Assembly (NCBI GenBank): GCA_963833505.1
Contig: CAWHYG010000007.1
Span: forward strand, 992,001-1,056,000
Direction of reading: 5' to 3'
DNA from: CAWHYG01 sp963833505
GTDB lineage: Bacteria; Eisenbacteria; RBG-16-71-46; CAIMUX01
Length of the DNA: 64,000 nt
Position numbers and translations under genes: made by a program. The notes beneath the pieces are model-generated. The model was not told where the DNA came from. It did not search any database and saw only the letters and a program-made list of their open reading frames with translations. Within the stretch, counting starts at the first letter, position 1. Every line of letters begins with the position of its first letter. This document shows, in pieces, positions 8,467 through 15,344 of the stretch.

Positions 8467-9252
8467 ATGGCGGACATCATGCTTGGGAATCGTCCAATGC
8501 CAGCGGGTGATCAAAAGGCGGGGCTGCGGCTGAGGACCGCAGCCCGCCTCTATGTTGCATCCGTCCTGGTTCTCGGGACCGGCCTCCTTGTCGGGGCCTG
8601 GAGCAAGTCCGGTCTCACCGGCGCGATGGTCCCTCTCTCCGCCCTCGGGTTCTGGGCCTTCTTCAGCCTGGCAGCGGAAAGCTTCTGGCTCGAAACCTCG
8701 ACCCGCGCCGGAATGGTGAGCATGGCCCTCACCGTCAATGTCGCCAGCCTCTTCCTGCTGCCTCCGCACTTCGTCCTGGCGGTGGGGGCGTTGTCCGTCG
8801 GCCTCTCCGACCTGCTGCTCCACCGGCGCGGAGGATTGAAGGCGGGATTCAACGCCGCCCAGACGGTGATCTCGCTCGCCGCCAGTCTCGCCGCGATCCG
8901 TCTGTTGGGCGGGCAGTTTGAGCCGAAAGGCTTGCTCTTCCTTCTCCAGCGGCCGCAGGCTGTGGTCGCCGCCCCGTGTGTCTTCTTCGCGGTCAACACC
9001 CTTCTGGTCTCGGGCATCGTCAGCTTGAGTCGGGGTCTGCCGTTCTGGAAGGCATGGAGGGAGAACTTCGGATTCGGCTACCACTTTCTCTCTTCGGGAA
9101 TCCTCTCGCTCCTCGGCCTGCTCCTGGTGGTTTCCTTCGACGGGCTCGGATACATCGCCGGGCTGCTTTTCCTGCTGCTCTTCTTCTTCATCCGCGATTC
9201 CTATCGCCGCTACCTGCGGGAACGGGCGCGCCGAACACCCGAGCTGGCCTGA
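8467..9252 (+). CDS. Polytopic membrane protein resembling the 7TM sensor of HD-GYP/GGDEF proteins
   Basis: The 261-residue protein has about seven hydrophobic helices and a basic C-terminal tail (RDSYRRYLRERARR). The arrangement 'LLLHRRGGLKAGFNAAQTVI', then 'FFAVNTLLVSGIVSLSRG' and 'WRENFGFGYHFLSSG' resembles the N-terminal membrane module seen in many HD-GYP or GGDEF signalling proteins, but no catalytic domain follows. It may be a stand-alone or truncated sensor module. The start at 8467 was chosen because it lies close to the upstream lipoprotein gene; ATG 8479 is an alternative. No enzymatic function can be assigned. Confidence 0.72.
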   Translation: MADIMLGNRPMPAGDQKAGLRLRTAARLYVASVLVLGTGLLVGAWSKSGLTGAMVPLSALGFWAFFSLAAESFWLETSTRAGMVSMALTVNVASLFLLPPHFVLAVGALSVGLSDLLLHRRGGLKAGFNAAQTVISLAASLAAIRLLGGQFEPKGLLFLLQRPQAVVAAPCVFFAVNTLLVSGIVSLSRGLPFWKAWRENFGFGYHFLSSGILSLLGLLLVVSFDGLGYIAGLLFLLLFFFIRDSYRRYLRERARRTPELA

Positions 9253-9631
9253 TAAGGTCAACATGGCCTCGGAAGCCATCGATCCAGAGAGCGTGTGATT
9301 GGTCTCCAGCCGATTGCGCAGCCGATCAAATTGCACACAGAGGAACGCCAGTTCGAAAACTGTTTGCTCCGGTGCCCCATTCCCACCAGCTCGTTCAACA
9401 GATCGCCGGAGAGAACCGAGAGGCAGAGAGTTCCGGGGGTCTGACGGTCGAATTCGACGGGTTCGAAACGGTGATCGTTCGCGACGGTTCGGGAACAGAG
9501 AGTGCGGCCCGAGCGGCCGGCGTCGCAAACGCCTTAGAAAGCGCGGGACTTGGACGGGCGAGGGTGGTCAATTCACGGGGCTGGGCGGCAATCGAAATCA
9601 CGGTAACTGATTGTGCAGTAAATAATCGCGG
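9253..9631. other. Intergenic region with decayed coding remnant and direct-repeat copy
   Basis: Contains the second copy (9367-9480) of the direct repeat found at 7516-7620. Here a plus-strand frame stays open across the repeat and reads protein-like (GGLTVEFDGFETVIVRDGSG, then an Ala/Gly-rich helix and 'GWAAIEITVT', about 9440-9605), suggesting both copies descend from the same unknown gene. No start codon or family is recognised. It ends at the group II intron remnant. Confidence 0.5.
9367..9480 (+). repeat. Direct repeat, copy 2 (about 114 bp)
   Basis: Partner of 7516-7620 in the same orientation. It differs by scattered substitutions and a few short indels, so the duplication is not recent. 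Confidence 0.75.
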
Positions 9632-10140
9632 TAGGGACGCCGGTCACCCGGCGCCCCCCGCGCAGATCCGGACGTGCGCATTTCGCGCATCCGGCTCCTC
9701 GACTCACGGATTCGCTGCGCGAGGATAGACCGAGTGGACGATCTGGACCCGAGGCAGCGGGAACCGGCTGAGCAAACGGTTGAACTTGTCCCAGGGCATC
9801 GACTTGAGTTTCAGCACCCAGCTCCCACTCCGGGACCTTCCCCAGTAGTGGGTGAAGCCCAACAGATCGAAGCTTCCCGGCCCTCCGGCGCTCGGCGGCT
9901 GACGCCGCTCAAGCCTCCGGGCGGGTCGCAGGAAACGGACCAGGCGAGTCTTCTGCGGGTGGAGCCTCAGACCATAGCGCGCAAACCGCTTCGGGAGGAC
10001 TTCCAGCACCCGGCGAGCATCGGACTCAAGCGAGAAGACCAGGACGGCGTCATCGGCGTAGCGCACCAGAAAGGCCGGCCCTTTCAATCGCGGCAGGATC
10101 TGCTCGGTGAACCACCGATCCAGGACTCTCGGCCGGTGAA
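9632..10140 (-). pseudogene. Group II intron remnant: deleted reverse transcriptase/maturase
   Basis: Reading the minus strand from about 10140: 'VLDRWFTEQILPRLKGPAFL' leads into the reverse-transcriptase box 'RYADDAVLVF', then 'FDLLGFTHYWGRSRSG'. The frame then jumps from 'WVLKLKS' straight to the normal extreme C-terminus 'LLSRFPLPRVQIVHSVYP' ending 'AANP', so the thumb/maturase region is deleted and everything before the RT palm is missing. The intron RNA 3' part (domain V and the run to 'GCGTCCCTACC', 9632-9697) follows in the right order. It cannot encode an active maturase. Confidence 0.85.
9665..9697 (-). ncRNA. Group II intron domain V hairpin
   Basis: On the minus strand the 33 bases begin GAGCCGGATGCGCG, carry a GAAA tetraloop, and return GCGCACGTCCGGATC. 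This has the AGC triad, tetraloop and two-base bulge order expected of domain V, the catalytic core of group II introns. It is intact although the intron's protein gene is broken. Confidence 0.8.
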
Positions 10141-10485
10141 GCGAGTCGTCCGCATCATCCTGGACGCCTCGACTGAGTTCTCCGAGGCCGTGCGCTGGTA
10201 CGAGAAGCAGCGTTCGGGACTTGGTACCGAGTTCTTCGATGAGGTCTCTGCCGCCCTGGAGATATCGCAGCTCGCCCCGAGCTCGGAACCACTCTGAAGG
10301 AGGGCCGGCCCGGCTCGCCGAAGCTCATCCTGCAATGCAAGCCGTAGGAATTGGGATTCCGCATACCCCAGAAGCACAGCCCATCGTGCAGCCCGTTCCG
10401 GACTGACGACCTTTCGACCGTTCTCGATGTGAGAAAGATGCTGCTTGGAGATCCCGAGCGTTTCAGCGAATTGGGTCTGCGTCAT
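10084..10485 (-). CDS. XRE-family HTH regulator (antitoxin type) with replaced C-terminus
   Basis: The first 59 residues are a clear helix-turn-helix XRE domain: 'TQTQFAETLGISKQHLSHIE', then 'VSPERAARWAVLLGY' and 'FLRLALQDELRRAG'. Small regulators of this type usually end within a few residues of that point. Here the frame runs on for 74 residues of unrelated sequence that is only the antisense of the ParE stump and intron edge, so the natural end was lost at about 10309. Its ATG overlaps the stop of the upstream gene by four bases (ATGA), the coupling usual for toxin-antitoxin pairs. Confidence 0.7.
   Translation of the reverse strand: MTQTQFAETLGISKQHLSHIENGRKVVSPERAARWAVLLGYAESQFLRLALQDELRRAGPALLQSGSELGASCDISRAAETSSKNSVPSPERCFSYQRTASENSVEASRMMRTTRFTGRESWIGGSPSRSCRD
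10136..10260 (+). pseudogene. ParE/RelE-family toxin N-terminal stump
   Basis: From GTG 10136 the frame reads VKRVVRIILDAS, 'FSEAVRWYEKQRSGLG' and 'EFFDEVSAALE', the first 42 or so residues of a plasmid-stabilisation (ParE/RelE) toxin. It then loses similarity; the rest of the toxin, with its catalytic or gyrase-binding strands, is gone. It begins inside the 5' edge of the group II intron remnant and runs into the 3' end of the XRE gene on the other strand, so it marks a junction between broken genes. Confidence 0.75.
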
Positions 10486-10814
10486 CGCCTCACCCTTGCG
10501 AATGGCTCGGAGTAGTGCACGCCCGACTTGATCCAGAACTCATGCGGCGCAAGTCCCCTGTAGGAGAGCGGCCGCCGGATGATCCTGACGTCAACTACAA
10601 GCCAAGGCGAAGGGCTTCTCCTCGAGGGGTTGGTCCGAAGAAGCCGGAGGCAAACCTGCGAGCCGACGAGCGGAAACGTTGTCGGCGTCTTCTGAATGAA
10701 CTCGTTGATGGCGCGGGCACCGGTCGGCGCAATGACTCCTGGACCGAGCAGAAGGTATACCCGACATGTGCCAGGCTTTGTCGCCGACCGGATGGCGTCC
10801 ACATCCGCAGGCAT
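10482..10814 (-). CDS. Hypothetical protein coupled to XRE regulator (possible toxin partner)
   Basis: About 110 residues from ATG 10814; an upstream ATG at 10865 is also in frame. The sequence reads like a real protein ('CRVYLLLGPGVIAPTGARAI', 'IIRRPLSYRGLAPHEFWIKS' and a basic end) with no transmembrane segment or recognised domain. Its stop overlaps the start of the XRE gene as ATGA, the arrangement of host-inhibition genes followed by their HTH antitoxin. Function is unknown; the toxin role is inference from position only. The 5' end may be damaged, since the Mrr stump overlaps it. Confidence 0.45.
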   Translation of the reverse strand: MPADVDAIRSATKPGTCRVYLLLGPGVIAPTGARAINEFIQKTPTTFPLVGSQVCLRLLRTNPSRRSPSPWLVVDVRIIRRPLSYRGLAPHEFWIKSGVHYSEPFARVRR

Positions 10815-10857
10815 CGCGCGCTTTAGGCTCGTTGCGGTCAGCACGATCGCGTGGATG

Positions 10858-11004
10858 ACTGCCAAGGGGAGCGAGGCGTGAGGCGACCATCGCGCGGACT
10901 TCCTCCGGACTTCCGGACCCGCCGAGCTCCTTCAGAACCTCTATGATGGGACCGAGATAGCGCACGAAACGAGGTCCTTTCGGCTCCGATTTCTTCAGTT
11001 CACA
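10858..11004 (-). pseudogene. Mrr-type restriction protein, N-terminal winged-helix stump
   Basis: The minus strand reads 'KKSEPKGPRFVRYLGPIIEV' and 'LKELGGSGSPEEVRAMVASR', the conserved beginning of the Mrr N-terminal DNA-binding (winged-helix) domain. It then shifts into unrelated sequence after about 49 residues. There is no nuclease domain and no proper start codon (the expected ATG position reads otherwise). It is a dead fragment. Confidence 0.65.
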
Positions 11005-11102
11005 CTTCCTCGGTCGCCTCGGCGACCTGGCGAACGCTTGCCGTCGCCTGCAGGCGCGAAGCGGCTGACAGGTGCACGCCCTCGTTATCTGCCGGTATAG
11101 AA

Positions 11103-11513
11103 TCATGACTCCTCGAGATGAAGCGTGACAAATTCCCTCGGACGCAAGATGGTGACGCCACAGAAGCCGGATTCCCGGAGAAGCGCCCGATCGCCGGTGA
11201 TGATGACCGGGCAGTGGGCCGCAAGGGCGCAAGCGAGGAACTTGTCGTCGTCGGGGTCGCTGCAAAGCTGACGCGGCAGCGGGGGTGGGTCGACGAACTC
11301 ACATGACGCCGCCAGCAGGAGAAGCAGTGGGCCGATCTCCAAGCCTCCGAAACGCTCGGCGAGTCGTTCGCTGGCCCGCTGGTACTCGTTGAAGATGGGC
11401 GCTGACAGGACAAAGTCCAGCTGGTGGTCCCGCCACGCCTGAAGGATCCGTCCGGGGAGGCCTCCGAAGAAGATGCCAGAGAGAAACACGTTGGTGTCAA
11501 GGACGACCCTCAT
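11103..11513 (-). CDS. PIN-domain toxin of an AbrB-PIN toxin-antitoxin pair
   Basis: 136 residues of the PIN family (PIN_3-like 'putative toxin component'). The nuclease acidic residues are present: D6 in 'VVLDTNVFLSGI', the acidic residues around 'FNEYQRASERLAE', and 'DPDDDKFLACALAA' followed by 'ITGDRALL'. Such proteins are RNases that block translation until held by their antitoxin. The ATG overlaps the antitoxin stop by four bases (ATGA), so expression is coupled. This pair is intact, unlike the neighbours at 9.6-11.0 kb. Confidence 0.9.
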   Translation of the reverse strand: MRVVLDTNVFLSGIFFGGLPGRILQAWRDHQLDFVLSAPIFNEYQRASERLAERFGGLEIGPLLLLLAASCEFVDPPPLPRQLCSDPDDDKFLACALAAHCPVIITGDRALLRESGFCGVTILRPREFVTLHLEES

Positions 11514-11773
11514 CCGTTCTTTCGCGCCTCACGGATCGCTCGACCCACGTCCGACGGCTTCACGCGAGCCCGGCGGGCTTGACGGCGGGCGTCCGCGATC
11601 AGCCCGTCGAATTCGGTCAGGTCCGGCCCGGCGATGGTCTTCAGAACCACCACACCGGGAGAGGCGACGACGATGAATCGGGCACCAGCCCGAAGGCCCA
11701 ATTTGATCCGAACTTGCTCGGGAATAACGACTTGTCCCTTGGATGACATCTTAGTGGTCGTTAGTTCAGCCAT
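11510..11773 (-). CDS. AbrB/SpoVT-type antitoxin
   Basis: 87 residues. Residues 1-48 are a SpoVT-AbrB swapped-hairpin DNA-binding domain ('KMSSKGQVVIPEQVRIKLGL' and 'GARFIVV'). The basic C-terminal half (RRQARRARVKPSDVGRAIRE) would wrap and neutralise the PIN toxin. It is the first gene of the pair, with a strong ribosome site (aaaggaggat, 11781-11790), and probably represses its own promoter through the inverted repeat at 11798-11811. Confidence 0.9.
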   Translation of the reverse strand: MAELTTTKMSSKGQVVIPEQVRIKLGLRAGARFIVVASPGVVVLKTIAGPDLTEFDGLIADARRQARRARVKPSDVGRAIREARKNG

Positions 11774-11797
11774 GGTCTTGATCCTCCTTTTGGTTGA

Positions 11798-11811
11798 TCT
11801 TACCAGTAAGA
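11798..11811 (-). promoter_or_regulatory. Inverted repeat, likely operator of the AbrB-PIN pair
   Basis: TCTTAC-CA-GTAAGA is a perfect 6+6 palindrome lying 25 bases upstream of the antitoxin ATG, just ahead of its ribosome site. Autoregulation by AbrB-type antitoxins through such palindromes is the known pattern; the role here is inferred. Confidence 0.55.
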
Positions 11812-12254
11812 CTACTCCATGGCTGCCATGCTAAGCAATCCTGATTGATTTCTTCGCTCGCCGGCCGGCTCTCGTACAGACAACCTTAAGTAGACCGTTC
11901 CGCATATCCAGGTATCCTCCGCACCCCGACCCCGGTCACCGCCGAACGGGAAGCCCGCGCGCGGCCCGAAACCTCCCGATTGCCCAAAGGTTGCGGCTGT
12001 GGCTCAGGCATTCCGGGGCCGGGATATCCCGCGAGTCCACGCCATGTCGCGTGATAAGAGCAGCGAGGCCCTTCTGGACAGGCTGGTGCGGATCGGGCGG
12101 CAAGCCGTCCCCGGGCTCGCCACCCGGATAGCGCCGCGGGCCCGCCCTGCTGCCTCGTTCTCCTGCCCGGGGACGTCCCGCGCCCCCACAACGCCCTCGT
12201 TACAGCCCGTCCAGCAGACTCCTCACCCCTCTGCTCCCGCTGCGGTTCAGCCCT
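11812..12254. other. Intergenic region before the 42-bp array
   Basis: No gene recognised. Frames that stay open here merely continue into the repeat array. The sequence from about 12130 becomes C-rich and drifts into the repeat composition. Confidence 0.5.
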
Positions 12255-12996
12255 CCGTTTCCCACCCGGATTCGCCGACACGTCGGGGAAGGGCCTCGGT
12301 TGCCCGATTTGGTTCCTCGACGCCTACAAGTGGCGCCTCGGTTTTCCGATCCGGTCCCCCGACCCGTAGGGGTGACGCCTCCGTTTTCCGACGCGGTTCC
12401 ACGACGCGGCAGGGAAGCGGCTCCGTCGTCCGATGTGGTCCCCCGGCGCGTGGGGATCACACCTCCGTTTTCCGGCCCGGATCCCCGACGCGTGGGGGCG
12501 ACGCCTCCGTCTTCCGACCCGATTCCCCTACGCGTCAGGGAAGCGGCTCGGTTCTCCGAGGTTGTCCCCCAGCTCGTAGGGGTGACGCCTCTGTTTTCCA
12601 ACGCGGTTCCCCGACGCGTAGGGGAATCGGCTCCGTTGTCCGATGCGTTTCCCCGACCCGTACAGGTGGCGCCTCGGCGATTCGATCCAGTGCCCCTACG
12701 CGTAGAGGAAGGACCTCAGTTTTCCGACCCGATCCCACGACGCGCAGGGGTGGGGCCCCCGTTTTCCGGCCCGATTCCCCGACCCGCAGGGGTGATGCCT
12801 CCGTTATCCGACCCGATTCCCCGACCCGCAGTGGAAGCGCCTGGGTTGTCCAACCTGGTCCTTCGCCACCTGGGGAAAGCACTTCCATGGTTCGACCCCC
12901 TCCCCCGACGCGCAGGGCTGGCGCCCCGGTTCTCCGAGCCGGTCCCCCGACGCCTAAGGGAGGCGCCTCCGTGTTCCAACCCGGTCCCCTACGCGT
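12255..12996. repeat. Tandem array, 17 full 42-bp units plus a partial unit
   Basis: Units begin every 42 bases from 12255 (12255, 12297, 12339 and so on to 12927), and a partial unit starts at 12969. The approximate consensus runs from CCGTTTTCCGACCCG through a palindromic core CCCC(G/T)ACGCGT(A/C)GGGG to (T)GACGCCT. Units are diverged from one another but never change length, so the 42-base register is strictly kept. Because 42 is divisible by three, several frames on both strands stay open; none can be chosen as coding by eye. There are no spacers, so this is not a CRISPR array. It ends about 150 bp before the coiled-coil gene at 13144. Confidence 0.9.
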
Positions 12997-13143
12997 TGTC
13001 GCAATAGCACTTACGGACAATCTTCCCCAACCAAAAGATTTTTGGCCCGTTTTGCCCTTTTTTTGCCTCTTCCCTATAGAGGGCCGTCACGGAGTCGGAG
13101 AGCCCGAGCCCCGGCGCGGTCCACGAACAGAAGGGGACTTCTC

Positions 13144-14163
13144 ATGCAAACTCCAGCGCATGACGTAAGCCCGAACGAGGTTGCGCGGATCGGCCAGATC
13201 CACCTCGATCGGATGGCGCCGATTCCCGAACTGGAGGCGCAGGTCCAGAGGTTCACTGGGGTTCAGGCCGAGTTCCTGGCGGCGGCCAACGCCTGGCGCA
13301 CCGCGCTGAGCGCGGCCCGCTCGGCCCAGACCCAACGCGACGAGATGTGCCAGGCTTTGATCAATCTCCTCTACACCATCAAGACCGCCGTCCTGAACAG
13401 CGTCCATCGCCGGCGCAAGTCCGACCTCGTGACGACGTACTTCCCGCCGACCGGCGTCGTGGCCTCCCTCCGCGCCTTGAAGCCGCTGGTGGCCACGGCG
13501 GAGGATCTCCTGGCCAAACTGGAAGGGGATTCCGATCCGGCGATGACGGACTACGTCGATCCGCTCGCCACGGCTCTGACCAACGCCAAGGACGCGATCC
13601 GCGCCTTGGACACCGCCCGCGCCGCCGCGCGGACGGCTCGGGGGCTGCTCGATGCCCAGCGCAACGACTGGAAGTGGGGCTACCGGCACGACTTCTACGA
13701 CCTGAGCCTGCTCTACAGCGCGATCCCGGGCCGGGCGGAATCGTTCTTCTGGCACCCAGGTGCCGTCGCCGCTCCGGCCAACCCACCTGCGCCTGTGGCC
13801 GCGCCCGGATCCGCGCCTGCATGCGCGAATGGGAACGGCGGGGAGGCCGGCAAGAGTGCCACTACCGAGGGCGACGTCTGCGCGACCGAGGGAACCGCGA
13901 TCGGCGGTAACGGCGGGGACGCGCCCGCGATCGGGATCAGCGCGACCCGCGGAAATGGTGACGGCGTCTCGCCCCGCGGCGAGACGGCACCCGGGCGCGC
14001 GGAGAACACGATGCCGAAACGCATCCGTCTCGCGGCCCGGCGGATCGCGGGAGTGCCGTGGGCCCGCGTGCCCTGGACTCCTGCGGAACGCGGCGAACGC
14101 CGCGCGGAACCACCCCGGCGGTGGTCGCGCACTGGAATTCATAAGGATTGCCGATGGCGATGA
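13144..14163 (+). CDS. Hypothetical coiled-coil protein with low-complexity tail
   Basis: 339 residues from ATG 13144, chosen for its ribosome site (aaggggac) and the clear onset of coding character. Residues 1-205 are helical and Ala/Leu/Arg-rich with heptad-like runs ('QALINLLYTIKTAVLNSVHR', 'DAIRALDTARAAARTARG') and a conserved-looking 'DWKWGYRHDFYDLSLLYS' block. Residues 215-300 are Gly/Ala/Asn/Thr-rich and disordered; the last 40 are Arg-rich. There is no signal peptide or membrane span. No family is recognised. It sits between the 42-bp array and the ECF sigma gene. Confidence 0.7.
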   Translation: MQTPAHDVSPNEVARIGQIHLDRMAPIPELEAQVQRFTGVQAEFLAAANAWRTALSAARSAQTQRDEMCQALINLLYTIKTAVLNSVHRRRKSDLVTTYFPPTGVVASLRALKPLVATAEDLLAKLEGDSDPAMTDYVDPLATALTNAKDAIRALDTARAAARTARGLLDAQRNDWKWGYRHDFYDLSLLYSAIPGRAESFFWHPGAVAAPANPPAPVAAPGSAPACANGNGGEAGKSATTEGDVCATEGTAIGGNGGDAPAIGISATRGNGDGVSPRGETAPGRAENTMPKRIRLAARRIAGVPWARVPWTPAERGERRAEPPRRWSRTGIHKDCRWR

Positions 14164-14336
14164 CGCGCTGACTGGCGCGGAGCGCGGTCTGCGGTTGGTG
14201 GGCCTAGCGGAGCGGATCGAGTCGCTCCTCGGTATGCATGCTGACGTGGTCTCCCGCCGAACGATCGCCCCCCGACAACCGGCTGCGATGACGAGCGGGG
14301 GAACCTGGTTTCCTGGCGGATACGGTTCGTGGGAAA

Positions 14337-15008
14337 ATGAAGCGGGCAGGAGGAGCGCGCTTGCACACGAACGAGCCAGACGAGGTCTTCGGTTCGCGGC
14401 CGCACGGCGGGGAATCGCCGGCCGACGGCGAATTCGCCGGCGCGCCGGAGCCGAGCGACTCCGACCGCTTCTTCGCCCAGGTCTACGCGGAGCTTCGCTC
14501 CATCGCCCATCGCCGCATGCGGGGTGAGCGACGGGACCGGACCATCCAGTCGACCGAGCTGGTGCACGAGGCGTATCTCCGCCTGCGCCGGAACCGCGGG
14601 GCCGAATGGGAGAACCCGGGACACTTCTTCGCCGCGGCCGCCGAGGCGATGCGCCGCATCCTCCTCGATCGGGCGCGCTCCCGGCGGAGGCTCAAGCGCG
14701 GTGGCACCGCCGGGGGGACCCCGGGCTCGCGGCTCACGCTTGACCTGCGGGAGGTGGCGGAGCTGGCCGATGAGCACGATCCCGAATCGCTCCTCGCCTT
14801 CGACCGCGCGCTGGAGAAGCTGAGGGCACTGGATCCGCGCCTGGTTTCCGCGGTCATGCTTCGCTTCTACGCCGGACTTAGCGTGGAAGAGACGGCCGAG
14901 GCGCTCTCGGTCTCCCCGCGGACGGTCAAGCGGGACTGGGCCTTCGCGCGGGCATGGCTCTTCGACGAGATGTGCGCCGACGCCGAGGGGGCTGGCGGGC
15001 CGGGTTGA
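14337..15008 (+). CDS. ECF-like RNA polymerase sigma factor
   Basis: 223 residues of the ECF-like type often annotated TIGR02999, which in Planctomycetes, Acidobacteria and relatives commonly sits beside Ser/Thr kinases. After a 40-residue acidic leader, region 2 reads 'FFAQVYAELRSIAHRRMRGE' and 'TIQSTELVHEAYLRL', and region 4 'LDPRLVSAVMLRFYAGLSVE' with the helix-turn-helix 'ETAEALSVSPRTVKRDWAFA'. There is no anti-sigma gene next door; the kinase at 17966 is the likely regulator (inference). The start may also be further in, since the first 20 residues are poorly conserved in character. Confidence 0.9.
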   Translation: MKRAGGARLHTNEPDEVFGSRPHGGESPADGEFAGAPEPSDSDRFFAQVYAELRSIAHRRMRGERRDRTIQSTELVHEAYLRLRRNRGAEWENPGHFFAAAAEAMRRILLDRARSRRRLKRGGTAGGTPGSRLTLDLREVAELADEHDPESLLAFDRALEKLRALDPRLVSAVMLRFYAGLSVEETAEALSVSPRTVKRDWAFARAWLFDEMCADAEGAGGPG

Positions 15009-15344
15009 GGGGAACCTCCACACAGACCGTTCCGGCCACACGCGGGACCGCGGGGCTGGCGCATCGGGAACTCGGCGCATTCGGGCCGGCGCCGCGGCTC
15101 GGCCCATGCGCCGGCAACCCTCCGAAGGCGAGTTGATCCCGCTCGCCTCCATCTCAATCGGCGCACGACCGCGATTCCGTGGCCCCTCGGCCGCTTCCGC
15201 GGAGCATGGAGGGAGATCAAGGCACGGCGCCTTCGGGTCGGAGATGGGTCGGGGACGCGCCGCGAGCGAGTCGCCCCCCCCACGAGCCCACCTCGGGCTG
15301 GACCCAAGGCGCCCGGGAAGATCTCAACTCTGTGGGAGGAAACC
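15009..15344. other. Intergenic region upstream of the first FG-GAP gene
   Basis: About 335 bp with no recognised gene. It presumably carries the promoter of the FG-GAP gene, whose ATG is preceded by a usable ribosome site (tgtgggaggaaacc). No palindromic operator was found by eye. Confidence 0.5.

Noticed and set aside
12255..12996. CRISPR array
   Set aside because: The units are contiguous with no unique spacers, they differ from each other throughout, and no cas genes are nearby.
11999..13168. A long plus-strand protein gene through the 42-bp array
   Set aside because: The open frame results from the 42-base unit being divisible by three; other frames on both strands are equally open, there is no ribosome site, and the 3' part overlaps the start of the better-supported gene at 13144.
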